Source: an uncultured Veillonellaceae bacterium (GTDB lineage: Bacteria; Bacillota; Negativicutes; Selenomonadales; Selenomonadaceae). Taken from it: a stretch of 47,260 nucleotides of DNA. The position numbers were made by a program, and so were the translations under genes. The notes beneath the pieces are model-generated. The model made no database searches. It was not told the DNA's origin and saw nothing but the letters and a program-made list of their open reading frames with translations. The stretch lies in contig OMZT01000007.1 of NCBI GenBank assembly GCA_900315615.1, positions 1 through 47,260 on the forward strand, in the 5' to 3' direction. This document shows, piece by piece, positions 1-7,776 of the stretch (its first letter is position 1; every line of letters starts with the position of its first letter).

Positions 1-90
1 TAGACGGATTGAGGAAGTCGATTAGACGCTACTACCTCTGCAATACCGAACTACAAGCCCCCGGCTTTAGCCGTGGGGTGACTGACGGGT
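1..90 (+). mobile_element. Right end of an IS200/IS605-type element (omega-RNA-like hairpin)
   Basis: A compact hairpin at 58-78 has arms CCCC-CGGC and GCCG-GGGG around a TTTA loop with one bulged T. This form, followed by a short GTGACTGAC tail, is familiar from right ends of IS200/IS605 elements, where the region also forms the 3' part of the TnpB guide RNA. One frame is open from position 3 to a stop at 90-92 and could be the last codons of tnpB, but the fragment is too short to identify. The rest of the element lies outside the window. Confidence 0.5.
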
Positions 91-133
91 GAGATTGCAG
101 GTGTCTGATATGGCGATGTAAATGTCGTATCAA

Positions 134-163
134 TTGCCATGACGGCAGCTGGTGTGATATACT
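134..163 (+). promoter_or_regulatory. Candidate promoter for the secreted protein gene
   Basis: TTGCCA at 134-139 and TATACT at 158-163 are separated by 18 bases. Transcription would begin near 170, which leaves an ATG at 176 without room for a ribosome site and supports the start at 197. Confidence 0.45.
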
Positions 164-196
164 TCTCTTGACGATATGGGGGTGGGACGATTGAAG

Positions 197-826
197 ATGA
201 TGAAATGTTGTTTTGCAGCCTTTTTTGCATTCCTGCTGCTGATGGTATCTGCTTCAGCGGAGGCCGCAGGAAACGTTCAGGACATAGATTTTACATGCAA
301 GGGCATCAGCCTCGGTATGCGTGAGGCCGATATAAAGGATGCGTTTGGAAAAGAGCTTTTTTCAGAAGAACGCATGGTGATGGGCATCTATATGCGGTAT
401 ATGACCTATGATAAGGGGTATACCATAGGCGTCGCGGTGCGTACGGGCAAGGTGCTCGATATCGTGATCAAAGATAAGGACTATGTTGCGCGCGATGGCG
501 TGAAGTATGGTGCTACCGCATGGAAAATCGAGCAGACATATGGCAAGGCAAACCGTACATTCATAGATGGCGGCAAGGCTTATATATATAAACATCCAGA
601 ACATAAGCGCTGGAAATTGCTGCTGCTGATCGATACAATGGACAATTACCTGTTGTCGTGGAGGATTACTGAGCTGCCATTGGATGGTAAGGAAGCCGAC
701 GAGATGGAGACGACCGATGATTGGGACAATCCAGGCCTTGAGAACAGGATGCTGGGGGAACTGGAGATCGATATAAGTGCTCTCCCGAAGGATGATGGCG
801 AAGTGAAGCTCCGTATAGGTGGTTGA
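197..826 (+). CDS. Secreted protein of unknown function with two related G-x-G-K-like motifs
   Basis: I do not recognise a named family. The start at 197 is chosen because a purine-rich site (GGGGGTGGGA, 178-186) lies about 10 bases upstream; an in-frame ATG at 176 would sit on the probable transcription start. The product, about 209 residues, opens with a clear signal peptide (Lys, a long Ala/Phe/Leu core, and Ala-Glu-Ala as the likely cleavage site near residue 22), so it is exported. The mature part has two similar stretches, one around SLGMREADIKDAFGK and one around KYGATAWKIEQTYGK, each a helix ending in an aromatic-Gly-Lys turn. This is reminiscent of BamE/SmpA-like modules, but that is only a resemblance. 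The stop TGA at 824-826 abuts the start of the next gene, so the two are probably co-transcribed. Confidence 0.75.
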   Translation: MMKCCFAAFFAFLLLMVSASAEAAGNVQDIDFTCKGISLGMREADIKDAFGKELFSEERMVMGIYMRYMTYDKGYTIGVAVRTGKVLDIVIKDKDYVARDGVKYGATAWKIEQTYGKANRTFIDGGKAYIYKHPEHKRWKLLLLIDTMDNYLLSWRITELPLDGKEADEMETTDDWDNPGLENRMLGELEIDISALPKDDGEVKLRIGG

Positions 827-827
827 T

Positions 828-1757
828 ATGACGGATAGTATAAGGCGTAGCAATAGGGATAGGCTCTTTCGGGGCAGATTGCTTAGATATGCTGGTATCA
901 TGCTGGGGTGTTTTATCAGCAGCAGCTCGATAAATCTCTTTCTCGTACCGGCGCACCTGCTTTCTGGCGGTGTGGCAGGCGTCTCTATGATCGTATATTA
1001 TCTTTCAGGATGGCCAATCGGCTTACAGATGCTGCTTTTGAACTTGCCGTTACTTATCGCCGCATGGCGGACATTGGGAAGAGGAGCAACGCTTGATATA
1101 GCGTTCGGCACGATATTCTTTTCTATATGCGTCGATATGATGAAATTCCTGCAGGCGGCAGCACCAGTAGATGATGTTATGCTCGCAGCTATATTCGGCG
1201 GCGTATTCAACGGTATAGGATATGGGCTTATATTCCGTATGAATGGCAGTTCGGGCGGATTTGACATCGTAGCAGCCATCGTTAAGAAGTTTTACTCCTT
1301 CAATATGGGAGGCGTTATATTCGCCTTCAACTGCATAATCATGCTTTTGTCGGCATTCCTATTCGGCCTTGCCCCGGCTATGTTCACGCTCATATCGATG
1401 TTCATGAATTCTGCTGTCACGGACAGGATCATAGCGGGCTTCAATACGCGTAAGGTCGTGCTTATCATATCTGAGCACGTGCCGTTTATCTCAGAGGCGA
1501 TCATGACGGAGGTACATCGTGGCGTGACGTTCCTTCACGGGCAAGGCGCTTTCACGAGAAAGGAAAGGAACGTGCTGTTCGTCGTCGTGAATCTCACGCA
1601 GATAGCGAAGATAAAGCAGATAGCAGAGGCAATAGATCCACAGGCATTTATGATCGTGCTGCCGGCAAGTGAAGTGCTAGGACATGGTTTCTCACTTCCG
1701 GGAACGAGGTTTAAGATCATGATAGACCATCCACATACGATAGATTATAAGAAATAA
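828..1757 (+). CDS. YitT family membrane protein (DUF161 plus DUF2179)
   Basis: An integral membrane protein of about 309 residues. The N-terminal two thirds hold five or six hydrophobic segments typical of the YitT/DUF161 family, with glycine-rich turns such as LLSGGVAGVSMI and NGSSGGFDIVAAI. The last 80 or so residues form the soluble DUF2179 domain (GVTFLHGQGAFTRKERNVLF). Length matches Bacillus YitT homologues (about 280-300). The ATG at 828 follows the previous stop by one base and has AGGTGG about 6 bases upstream; an upstream in-frame GTG at 819 is less likely. The family's substrate is unknown, so no transport function is assigned. A terminator follows directly. Confidence 0.9.
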   Translation: MTDSIRRSNRDRLFRGRLLRYAGIMLGCFISSSSINLFLVPAHLLSGGVAGVSMIVYYLSGWPIGLQMLLLNLPLLIAAWRTLGRGATLDIAFGTIFFSICVDMMKFLQAAAPVDDVMLAAIFGGVFNGIGYGLIFRMNGSSGGFDIVAAIVKKFYSFNMGGVIFAFNCIIMLLSAFLFGLAPAMFTLISMFMNSAVTDRIIAGFNTRKVVLIISEHVPFISEAIMTEVHRGVTFLHGQGAFTRKERNVLFVVVNLTQIAKIKQIAEAIDPQAFMIVLPASEVLGHGFSLPGTRFKIMIDHPHTIDYKK

Positions 1758-1770
1758 TGACTTGATGTAG

Positions 1771-1808
1771 GGGAGAGGCCATCAAAACGATGGTATCTCC
1801 CTTTTCTT
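1771..1808 (+). terminator. Rho-independent terminator after the YitT-family gene
   Basis: A GGAGA-x2-CCATC arm pairs with GATGG-x2-TCTCC across an AAAAC loop and is followed by CTTTTCTT. It ends the first transcription unit. Confidence 0.75.
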
Positions 1809-1821
1809 AATCTTAATATCA

Positions 1822-1850
1822 TTGAAACGTACATACAAACACGATAAAAT
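1822..1850 (+). promoter_or_regulatory. Sigma-A-type promoter of the CsgG-like operon
   Basis: TTGAAA (1822-1827) and TAAAAT (1845-1850) are 17 bases apart. No other convincing promoter or terminator lies between here and 6243, so the five following genes probably form one transcript. Confidence 0.7.
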
Positions 1851-1901
1851 GATAGTAAAGAATCGTCATGCATGTTATTGCTGCAATGAGGGGTATTTAT
1901 C

Positions 1902-2774
1902 GTGAAAAAGAAGATTTTATGTCTGGCTGTAATGCTGATGCTCCTATGTCAGCCGGCTTTTGCGCAGAAAGTGATCGTAGATGGCGCAGGCGATGATTTG
2001 ACTGGAGCCATGAAAGATGCGTCGCGCAATGCTGTGGAGCGTGTCGTAGGGACTCTGGTCGATTCGACGACGCTCGTGGGCAATGGAAGAGTGCAGATTG
2101 ATCGCATATACATGAAATCACAGGGCTTCATAAAGGATATCGACATATTATCTAAGGAAAAGCGCGATGGTTTGATGTATATCCATGCATGTGTGGATGT
2201 GGACACAGACCCCGACGCAGAGCTCATGGATAATCTGAAGATGGTCATGATGCTGAATGATCCACGTATAGCCGTTGTTGCACTAAGACAAGAAACAAGC
2301 GATAATACGGTCGGTCATGATATGGTGACCGAAACGGCTATGAACGATAAATTGCTCAAGCTGGGATTCACTCATATAGCGGATACGGCAAGCATGTATG
2401 AGACATCGGACATCAACATGCTTGGACAAATATTTGACGGTCAGGCAGATGCGAGACTGGCGGCGAGACTGATAGGCACAGATTACCTCGTCTTGGGGCG
2501 TGCGAGGACGGAATCACATGTCATTTCATTGCCTGATGGTCATGGCGGATATCAGCCGACGCTTCTTAGCACAGGGAATGCGATCTTGACGGTCAGGATC
2601 ATACGCCTCGATACTGGTGAGGTTGCGGCTGTGTTTACGACGAATTCGAGGGGCGTCGGCAATAGTGGCGTTATGGCAGAGCGCAAGGCGCTCATAAATG
2701 CATCGGTAGACGTGGCAGAAAAGATAGAGCAGAAGTTTCGCCATCTGAGTGCGAGCGTAGATGTGGTTCGCTAA
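1902..2774 (+). CDS. Exported FlgT-like/CsgG-like protein, first gene of five
   Basis: The GTG start at 1902 has GAGGGG (1888-1893) about 8 bases upstream. A signal peptide of about 21 residues ends in Ala-Phe-Ala before Gln-Lys-Val. Residues 23-105 resemble the N-terminal domain of flagellar FlgT: an Ala-rich helix with an AVERVVGTLVDS segment and a following GFIKDIDIL strand. From about residue 115 the DPRIAVVALRQE start, the GTDYLVLGRARTE strand and the final VRIIRLDTGEVAAVF hairpin recall the CsgG/TolB-N-type fold found in outer-membrane-linked periplasmic proteins. Length is 290 residues. No lipobox is seen. These fold resemblances are by eye, and no flagellar gene is nearby, so the role is unknown. 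It leads an operon of five exported proteins. Confidence 0.75.
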   Translation: MKKKILCLAVMLMLLCQPAFAQKVIVDGAGDDLTGAMKDASRNAVERVVGTLVDSTTLVGNGRVQIDRIYMKSQGFIKDIDILSKEKRDGLMYIHACVDVDTDPDAELMDNLKMVMMLNDPRIAVVALRQETSDNTVGHDMVTETAMNDKLLKLGFTHIADTASMYETSDINMLGQIFDGQADARLAARLIGTDYLVLGRARTESHVISLPDGHGGYQPTLLSTGNAILTVRIIRLDTGEVAAVFTTNSRGVGNSGVMAERKALINASVDVAEKIEQKFRHLSASVDVVR

Positions 2775-2810
2775 TGTTTGCCACGAAGATATGAATGGGA
2801 GATGAGGGCG

Positions 2811-3458
2811 ATGCTCAGAAAAATCGTATTTCTGTTCTTCATGTTGCTGTTCTGTACTGGGATGTCCTACACCTCAGCAGAGTGCAAGACACTGCCGACT
2901 TTGGGAATGTACCCTTTTAAGAACGATGGTATCATTACCGATGGCTGGGATAGGTCAGACATGGATGCCGTCGATGACTATGCGTACGCGGCACTGGATG
3001 ATACGGGTCTGTTCACGCTACTATCAAGGACCGATCTCAGACAGGTGGTTGACGAGATCGCATTATCCAATACGGGGTTAGTCGATCCCTCAACAGCCGT
3101 ACAGACATTCAGGCTGAAGGGAGCACACTATATACTCGCCGGAAATATCATGGGTGTGACGGCTCGCAAATCTAAGACATCCCTTATAGGGGCGGGCACT
3201 GACAGGTACAAGGTGACGGCGAATGTATCAATGCGGATAATAAATACTGAAACGGGTGAAGTGATCGCAGCCGCCATCGGCAGCGGGACAGCGAAAAAGA
3301 CGGTATCGAAGGCACCGCTTGGAATCATCCGCATAGGTGAGGCAGAGGTCGATAAGCAACAGGTGCTAGATGCATTGAAACTGGCAGTAGATAATGCTGC
3401 AAAGGGGCAGAATGGGATCGCTCAAAAGCTGAAGCGTGTTAATGGCATTGAAAGGTGA
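2811..3458 (+). CDS. Exported CsgG-family-like protein, second gene of five
   Basis: The start at 2811 is preferred because GGGAGA lies about 8 bases upstream and the product then begins with a good signal peptide (MLRKIVFLFFMLLF, likely cleavage near Thr-Ser-Ala). ATG 2802 and TTG 2778 are in-frame alternatives. The mature protein is the clearest CsgG-like member of the set: LGMYPFKNDG at the first strand, TGLFTLLSRTDLRQVVDE as the conserved helix, and GAHYILAGNIMGVTA as the following strand, then VSMRIINTETGEVIAAA. CsgG forms the outer-membrane pore for curli secretion, but this protein lacks a lipid-attachment cysteine in a proper lipobox and no curli subunit genes are nearby, so a curli role is not supported. 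Confidence 0.8.
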   Translation: MLRKIVFLFFMLLFCTGMSYTSAECKTLPTLGMYPFKNDGIITDGWDRSDMDAVDDYAYAALDDTGLFTLLSRTDLRQVVDEIALSNTGLVDPSTAVQTFRLKGAHYILAGNIMGVTARKSKTSLIGAGTDRYKVTANVSMRIINTETGEVIAAAIGSGTAKKTVSKAPLGIIRIGEAEVDKQQVLDALKLAVDNAAKGQNGIAQKLKRVNGIER

Positions 3459-3468
3459 TGATGGATAT

Positions 3469-4293
3469 ATGAAAAGAACATTCTATATCCTCTGCCTGGT
3501 TGCTTGTATCATAATGCCGCCGTCTGTCACATATGCAGATGGATTTATGAATGGTGCATCAAAGCATACGATACTGCTTGCTGAAGTGCAGAGCTACGGT
3601 GACTATGAGCTAAAGAGTGAGTATTTTCAGACATTTGCAGATGAGCTTATTGCAGCGATAAGCGAGAAAGGCGAGTTCAAGGCTATCGGACGCAATTTAT
3701 CCAATATGACGAATGAGGCTGGCAGGCATGATGAAACTGCCACTCCCGAGGATGCTATGATATCAAAGATACATATGGATGCAATCGTGCATGGGCACCA
3801 GTTCGATTATGGCTTTGCAGCGGCAAAGCTGATACGCTATGCAGACAAGACCGTTGGGCGCAATCATTTCTATGATGATGACGCCGTAAAAGCCTGGCGC
3901 AGCCAGCCAAAGGTACTTTACCATCTGACACCACAGGTGATGGAGGAAGCGCGAAAGATTTCTATGAAATATGGCGTTGAGTATCTTATGTTCGTCAACA
4001 TGAAAGATGTCGACGTGAGGCTCAAGCATACGATGTTCGCATCGCGTACTGAGCGTGAGACGCGTGGCAAGAAAATGAAGGCATCACTTGACTATTATAT
4101 CGTAAACATGCAAAGCGGAAGAGTCTATGAGGGACATACCGATAATAAGAAGACCGCACAATTACTGAATCTTGCTATCGTTCAGCTTGGAAAGGGCATG
4201 GATGTAGATATGATGCTCAACCAGGTCATGGATACACAGGTCAATGATGTGGTAAATGATCTATATGAGCATGCCCTGCTAGTCTCTAGGTGA
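3469..4293 (+). CDS. Exported protein of unknown function, third gene of five
   Basis: The ATG at 3469 is preceded by AAAGGTG (3451-3457) and gives a normal signal peptide ending near Thr-Tyr-Ala-Asp; upstream in-frame starts would overlap the previous gene. The product has 274 residues. An N-terminal strand (HTILLAEV), a helix (FADELIAAISEKGEF) and a later YGVEYLMFVNMKDVDV strand followed by LDYYIVNMQSGRVYEG keep the strand-helix-strand layout of its CsgG-like neighbours, but with a long central insertion (residues about 70-150) not seen in them. It is probably a diverged relative, with function unknown. Only 10 bases separate it from the genes on either side. Confidence 0.7.
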   Translation: MKRTFYILCLVACIIMPPSVTYADGFMNGASKHTILLAEVQSYGDYELKSEYFQTFADELIAAISEKGEFKAIGRNLSNMTNEAGRHDETATPEDAMISKIHMDAIVHGHQFDYGFAAAKLIRYADKTVGRNHFYDDDAVKAWRSQPKVLYHLTPQVMEEARKISMKYGVEYLMFVNMKDVDVRLKHTMFASRTERETRGKKMKASLDYYIVNMQSGRVYEGHTDNKKTAQLLNLAIVQLGKGMDVDMMLNQVMDTQVNDVVNDLYEHALLVSR

Positions 4294-4303
4294 GGTGATA
4301 TAG

Positions 4304-4924
4304 GTGAAACGTGGTATTCATTTCGGTTGGATGCTATCCATCTGCCTGCTGATTTCGCTAAGCTTTATGGATCCTGAGTGCCAGGCGGATGAGAGGAAGC
4401 CTGTGATCATACTGGCAGGCTTTGAAAGCCGCGTTACCTGTATCGATGCCCATATCACAGAGGGGAACATGCTGCCGGTCGTTCGCGAGACGTTATACGA
4501 GAAGCTCATTGATACGGGTAAATATACCATCAGGGATATATCGGATGAGACTCAGCATATACAGATGGACGAGAAGAAATTGATGGATGAACTCGGAGAG
4601 GGTAGGATATCACCACAGCTAAAAAAGGATGCTGACTTTATCATATATGGCTACTTGACACATATCAGTAACGTGAAGGCGCAGAGCGGTGTGCTCGGCA
4701 TACGTGGCAAGGATGTCACAGTCAGCCTTGAGCTGACGTTACGAGTGGTTGACGCCAGAACCGGTGTCGTAGTATTTGCAGCAAAGGGAGATGCGAGACG
4801 CAAGAGTGAACTGAAGTATAACGTGATATTATCGCGCAATGACAAGGGCTATGAGGATGCCGTGGAGAATGCTTTGCGCATTGCAGCTGTCAATCTTGCA
4901 GATGAGATGATAAGGATGTCTTGA
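4304..4924 (+). CDS. Small exported CsgG-like protein, fourth gene of five
   Basis: The GTG start at 4304 has AGGTGATATAG just upstream. The 206-residue product has a signal peptide of about 28 residues ending near Cys-Gln-Ala. The mature part follows the CsgG-like pattern: VIILAGFES first strand, LYEKLIDTGKYTIRD helix and turn, ADFIIYGYLTHI strand, and VSLELTLRVVDARTGVVVFAAKG hairpin (quoted in part). No lipobox is evident; the cysteine near the end of the signal peptide is not in a standard context. The stop overlaps the upstream sequence of the fifth gene, in keeping with a single transcript. Confidence 0.75.
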   Translation: MKRGIHFGWMLSICLLISLSFMDPECQADERKPVIILAGFESRVTCIDAHITEGNMLPVVRETLYEKLIDTGKYTIRDISDETQHIQMDEKKLMDELGEGRISPQLKKDADFIIYGYLTHISNVKAQSGVLGIRGKDVTVSLELTLRVVDARTGVVVFAAKGDARRKSELKYNVILSRNDKGYEDAVENALRIAAVNLADEMIRMS

Positions 4925-4950
4925 GTGGCTTTCAGAAGGGAATGTTTTGT

Positions 4951-6213
4951 ATGACGAGCATGAAGAAGAAACTCTGTGTGCTGCTTACATGTGTCAACAT
5001 GTTTTCAGTCCTTGCGATGGGAATAGCAAGCGCAGAGGGCAATATTTGGATGAATGAGAATACGGACATCCCTGCCAGCAGGTACAAGAAAGTCGCGGTT
5101 TACCCAATCTGCTATCCAGGAGAGACGGATGGTGACTATATGCATGATCCGGAGTATAACGACCTGTTGCTGAAGAGACTCAATAAGCGTGAAAAGGGTA
5201 TAAACTGGATGGGTTTTTCACCGATGATAGAGGAAAAGGAGCACATACTGCGCGACAATCCGGAGTATGACCGCCTCCTTACGCATTTTCCTACAGAAAA
5301 AGACCGTGCTAAGGCAGTATATGATGCAACAGCGGCAGATGGCTATCTGCTGCCGCGTGTACAGCTTGATAAGGTTCGGATAGATCACTCGCCAGAGGTC
5401 TGGACGACGGTGAAGATGGAATCATATTATGATATCAGGAACGGCAGGAATGGTGATGAAGATATGGTGCATTATCATTCCTGGTATGAGCCTTATGTGA
5501 TTTCGGCACACGATAGTGAGCTGCGCATGCTCGATGTCGATTTCACGATGATAGATTGCCGTACGGGAGAGCCGTCACTGACACTTGTAGATTATTATCG
5601 CGTATATGACTGCGATAAGAGCCATGCGTTCAAGCAGATATTCAAGAATTTTGCAGGCGATTTCAGCCGGCAGAAAAACGACAAAGTGCAGGAGGTGCCA
5701 GCAGGCGCACCAGAACTTGGATTCAAGAATCTTGAATTGCCAGTTGACGCTTCAAATAACGAACTATCTGTGAAGACCATATACTATGCGTACAAGGATA
5801 CAGCAGGTGACAGGCTGAAAAAGGTCAAGGCGGTATATGAGCCAAGGGATACGCGGTATTATGTCACAGGCAGTATAAAAGCATATGATATGGGAGAGAC
5901 ATGGAACCCGCCGCACGTGACAACGGATACGGTTCTTGATCATACCGATAAGTACGATTGGTATGACAGTGATGGAAAAAAACATACGGCCGAGAAGAAA
6001 TACTACAGAACCCAGGTCACCGAACATTATGGCTGCTATTCATTTTGGTATCATGTTGCCGCTGACCTGAAAGTAGTCGACTCGCTTACGGGACGGACGG
6101 TATTGGAGAATTACTATGAATATACCGACCCGGACCGCTTTGGCAATGCGCTGCGTGGCGTATTCAATGCATTTTATGATGATGTGGATGGCACGCTGGG
6201 CAAGAGCGTATGA
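4951..6213 (+). CDS. Large exported protein of unknown function, fifth gene of five
   Basis: The ATG at 4951 follows AGAAGGGA (4934-4941) by about 9 bases; ATG 4942 lies too close to it and 4960 is also possible. The 420-residue product has a signal peptide ending near Ala-Ser-Ala-Glu. It starts with RYKKVAVYPICYPGE, a strand like those opening the other four proteins, then a charged region rich in Tyr, Asp and Lys. Two segments of similar layout, around YDIRNGRNGDEDM and around YYRTQVTEHYGCYSF, each lead into a strand plus a DxxTGxxxLxxYY-type hairpin (IDCRTGEPSLTLVDYYR and VVDSLTGRTVLENYYEY). This suggests an internal duplication of the same fold. No family is recognised. Confidence 0.7.
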   Translation: MTSMKKKLCVLLTCVNMFSVLAMGIASAEGNIWMNENTDIPASRYKKVAVYPICYPGETDGDYMHDPEYNDLLLKRLNKREKGINWMGFSPMIEEKEHILRDNPEYDRLLTHFPTEKDRAKAVYDATAADGYLLPRVQLDKVRIDHSPEVWTTVKMESYYDIRNGRNGDEDMVHYHSWYEPYVISAHDSELRMLDVDFTMIDCRTGEPSLTLVDYYRVYDCDKSHAFKQIFKNFAGDFSRQKNDKVQEVPAGAPELGFKNLELPVDASNNELSVKTIYYAYKDTAGDRLKKVKAVYEPRDTRYYVTGSIKAYDMGETWNPPHVTTDTVLDHTDKYDWYDSDGKKHTAEKKYYRTQVTEHYGCYSFWYHVAADLKVVDSLTGRTVLENYYEYTDPDRFGNALRGVFNAFYDDVDGTLGKSV

Positions 6214-6242
6214 CAAGCCATAGCAGATGAGGGTCATAAGAG

Positions 6243-6284
6243 ATATCCTGATATAGTTTTTTGACTGTATCAGGATATTTTTTT
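6243..6284 (+). terminator. Rho-independent terminator ending the CsgG-like operon
   Basis: ATATCCTGATA pairs with TATCAGGATAT across a short loop and is followed by seven or more T residues. It separates the operon from mraZ. Confidence 0.85.
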
Positions 6285-6320
6285 GTAGAATTATAAATTG
6301 AGAAGAAAAATTTATAAAAT

Positions 6321-6346
6321 AAGTGGCGAAAAGTGGGGAAATGTGG
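6321..6346 (+). promoter_or_regulatory. MraZ operator: three GTGG repeats at 10-base spacing
   Basis: AAGTGGCGAA, AAGTGGGGAA and ATGTGGTTTA begin at 6321, 6331 and 6341, an exact 10-base period. MraZ proteins are known to bind arrays of GTGG/TGGG repeats with this spacing upstream of their own gene. A -10-like TAGTATAAG follows at 6352-6360 with no good -35, so the repeats lie where the -35 would be. Confidence 0.8.
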
Positions 6347-6376
6347 TTTAATAGTATAAGAGGGTGGTGACAAAGG

Positions 6377-6808
6377 ATGTTGATGGGTGAATATAAGCAT
6401 GCGCTCGATGCAAAGGGGCGTGTAATACTGCCCGCTGACTTTCGTAGGGAAGTCGGAGAGTCCTTTGTCATTACGAAAGGGCTTGATACCTGTTTGTTCC
6501 TGTACAGCGAGGAAGAATGGGAATCTCTTGCCGCGAAGCTCAAGGCATTGCCGCTTGCGAAACCTGAAGCGCGCGCTGTGGTGAGATTCTTCTTCGCAGG
6601 AGCGCGTACACTGGAATGTGACAGGCAGGGAAGGTTCCTGATTCCCGCAGGTCTACGCAAATATGCAGGCCTTAAAAAGAATATCGTCCTTGCCGGCATA
6701 GATAATCGTGTCGAAGTATGGGATGAGGATGCATGGAAGAAGTACGATGAAGAGATTACGCCATCTTTGGCAGAGATTGCCGGGACTTTGGCAGAGTTTG
6801 GGATTTGA
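6377..6808 (+). CDS. mraZ: Transcriptional regulator MraZ
   Basis: A 143-residue DNA-binding protein with two SpoVT/AbrB-like halves. The first holds GEYKHALDAKGRVILPADFR and the second DRQGRFLIPAGLRKYA; each has the D-x-x-G-R-[FV]-x-[IL]-P core that forms the ring-shaped MraZ oligomer. The start MLMGEY matches the Bacillus MraZ N-terminus and has GAGGGTGGTG at 6360-6369. It is the usual first gene of the division and cell-wall cluster and probably controls it through the repeats at 6321-6346. rsmH follows after 9 bases. Confidence 0.96.
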   Translation: MLMGEYKHALDAKGRVILPADFRREVGESFVITKGLDTCLFLYSEEEWESLAAKLKALPLAKPEARAVVRFFFAGARTLECDRQGRFLIPAGLRKYAGLKKNIVLAGIDNRVEVWDEDAWKKYDEEITPSLAEIAGTLAEFGI

Positions 6809-6817
6809 GGCGGGCTT

Positions 6818-7771
6818 ATGGAGTTTCATCATGTCAGTGTGATGCTTGAGGAAGCTGTCAGCGGTCTTGTGAAAAATCCTGATGGCGTGTATGTCGACTG
6901 CACACTTGGAGGTGCAGGCCACTCAGCGAAGATCGTGAGTATGCTGTCACGTGCAGGGCGTCTGATAGGTATAGATCAGGATGAAGCTGCGATAGCGACT
7001 GCCAGAGAGCGATTGACTGGCGCGGATTGCCGTGTAGACATAGTGAGGTCGAATTTCAGTAGATTTTCCAACATAATGGATGAGCTGGATATCCCTTTTG
7101 TGGACGGCGTGCTATTCGATTTAGGAGTGTCTTCCTATCAAATCGATACGGCCGAACGCGGTTTTTCGTATATGCATGACGCGCCCCTTGATATGAGGAT
7201 GGATCTGGGGGCGGAGCTTTCTGCATATGATGTCGTGAACAGATATAGCGAAGATGATCTCACGCGTATATTCGCGGATTATGGGGAGGAACGATGGGCA
7301 CGCCGCATTGCAAGGTTTATTGTCGATGAACGAAAAGAGAGACCTTTGAAAACGACCAGCGACCTTGTAGACGCAGTGAAGCGGGCTGTTCCATCAGCAG
7401 TGAGGCATAAAGAAAATGGTCACCCGGCAAAGAGAGTGTTCCAGGCTGTACGTATTGAAGTGAACAATGAGCTTGGTATCTTGGAAGATACGTTCAAGGC
7501 TGCGGTCAGCAGGCTGAAACCTGGAGGACGTATCGTCGTTATCACATTCCATTCACTAGAGGATCGCATAGCAAAGAATACGCTTCGGGATATGGCTAAG
7601 GGCTGTATCTGTCCTCCCGAGCTTCCTGTATGCGTATGCCATCATAAGCCAGAGGTCAAGCTGATAGAAAAAGGACGCAGGCCGTCTAAAGAGGAAATAG
7701 AGCAGAATCCACGTGCAAAAAGCGCGAAATTGCGTATTGCAGAGAAGCTGCCTGCTGAAGGGAAGGAGTGA
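6818..7771 (+). CDS. rsmH: 16S rRNA (cytosine-1402-N4)-methyltransferase RsmH
   Basis: This enzyme methylates N4 of C1402 in the 16S rRNA decoding site using S-adenosylmethionine. The 317-residue product has the SAM-binding motif DCTLGGAGHS near residue 28, GIDQDEAA for motif II, LFDLGVSSYQID for the catalytic region, and the family signature HPAKRVFQAVRIEVN. A C-terminal cysteine cluster (GCICPPELPVCVC) is common in Firmicutes RsmH. GAGGCGGG lies upstream of the ATG. The gene holds its standard place after mraZ and ends 5 bases before ftsL. Confidence 0.97.
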   Translation: MEFHHVSVMLEEAVSGLVKNPDGVYVDCTLGGAGHSAKIVSMLSRAGRLIGIDQDEAAIATARERLTGADCRVDIVRSNFSRFSNIMDELDIPFVDGVLFDLGVSSYQIDTAERGFSYMHDAPLDMRMDLGAELSAYDVVNRYSEDDLTRIFADYGEERWARRIARFIVDERKERPLKTTSDLVDAVKRAVPSAVRHKENGHPAKRVFQAVRIEVNNELGILEDTFKAAVSRLKPGGRIVVITFHSLEDRIAKNTLRDMAKGCICPPELPVCVCHHKPEVKLIEKGRRPSKEEIEQNPRAKSAKLRIAEKLPAEGKE

Positions 7772-7776
7772 ATTAG

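Noticed and set aside
2814-3458. Curli secretion system (CsgG with CsgA/B/E/F)
   Set aside because: Only CsgG-like fold features are seen. There are no curlin repeats and no CsgE/F-like genes, and the lipid anchor of CsgG is missing.
6040-6699. Minus-strand frame of 219 codons over the gap before mraZ
   Set aside because: It crosses the operon terminator, the MraZ operator and half of mraZ, and its translation has no family features.
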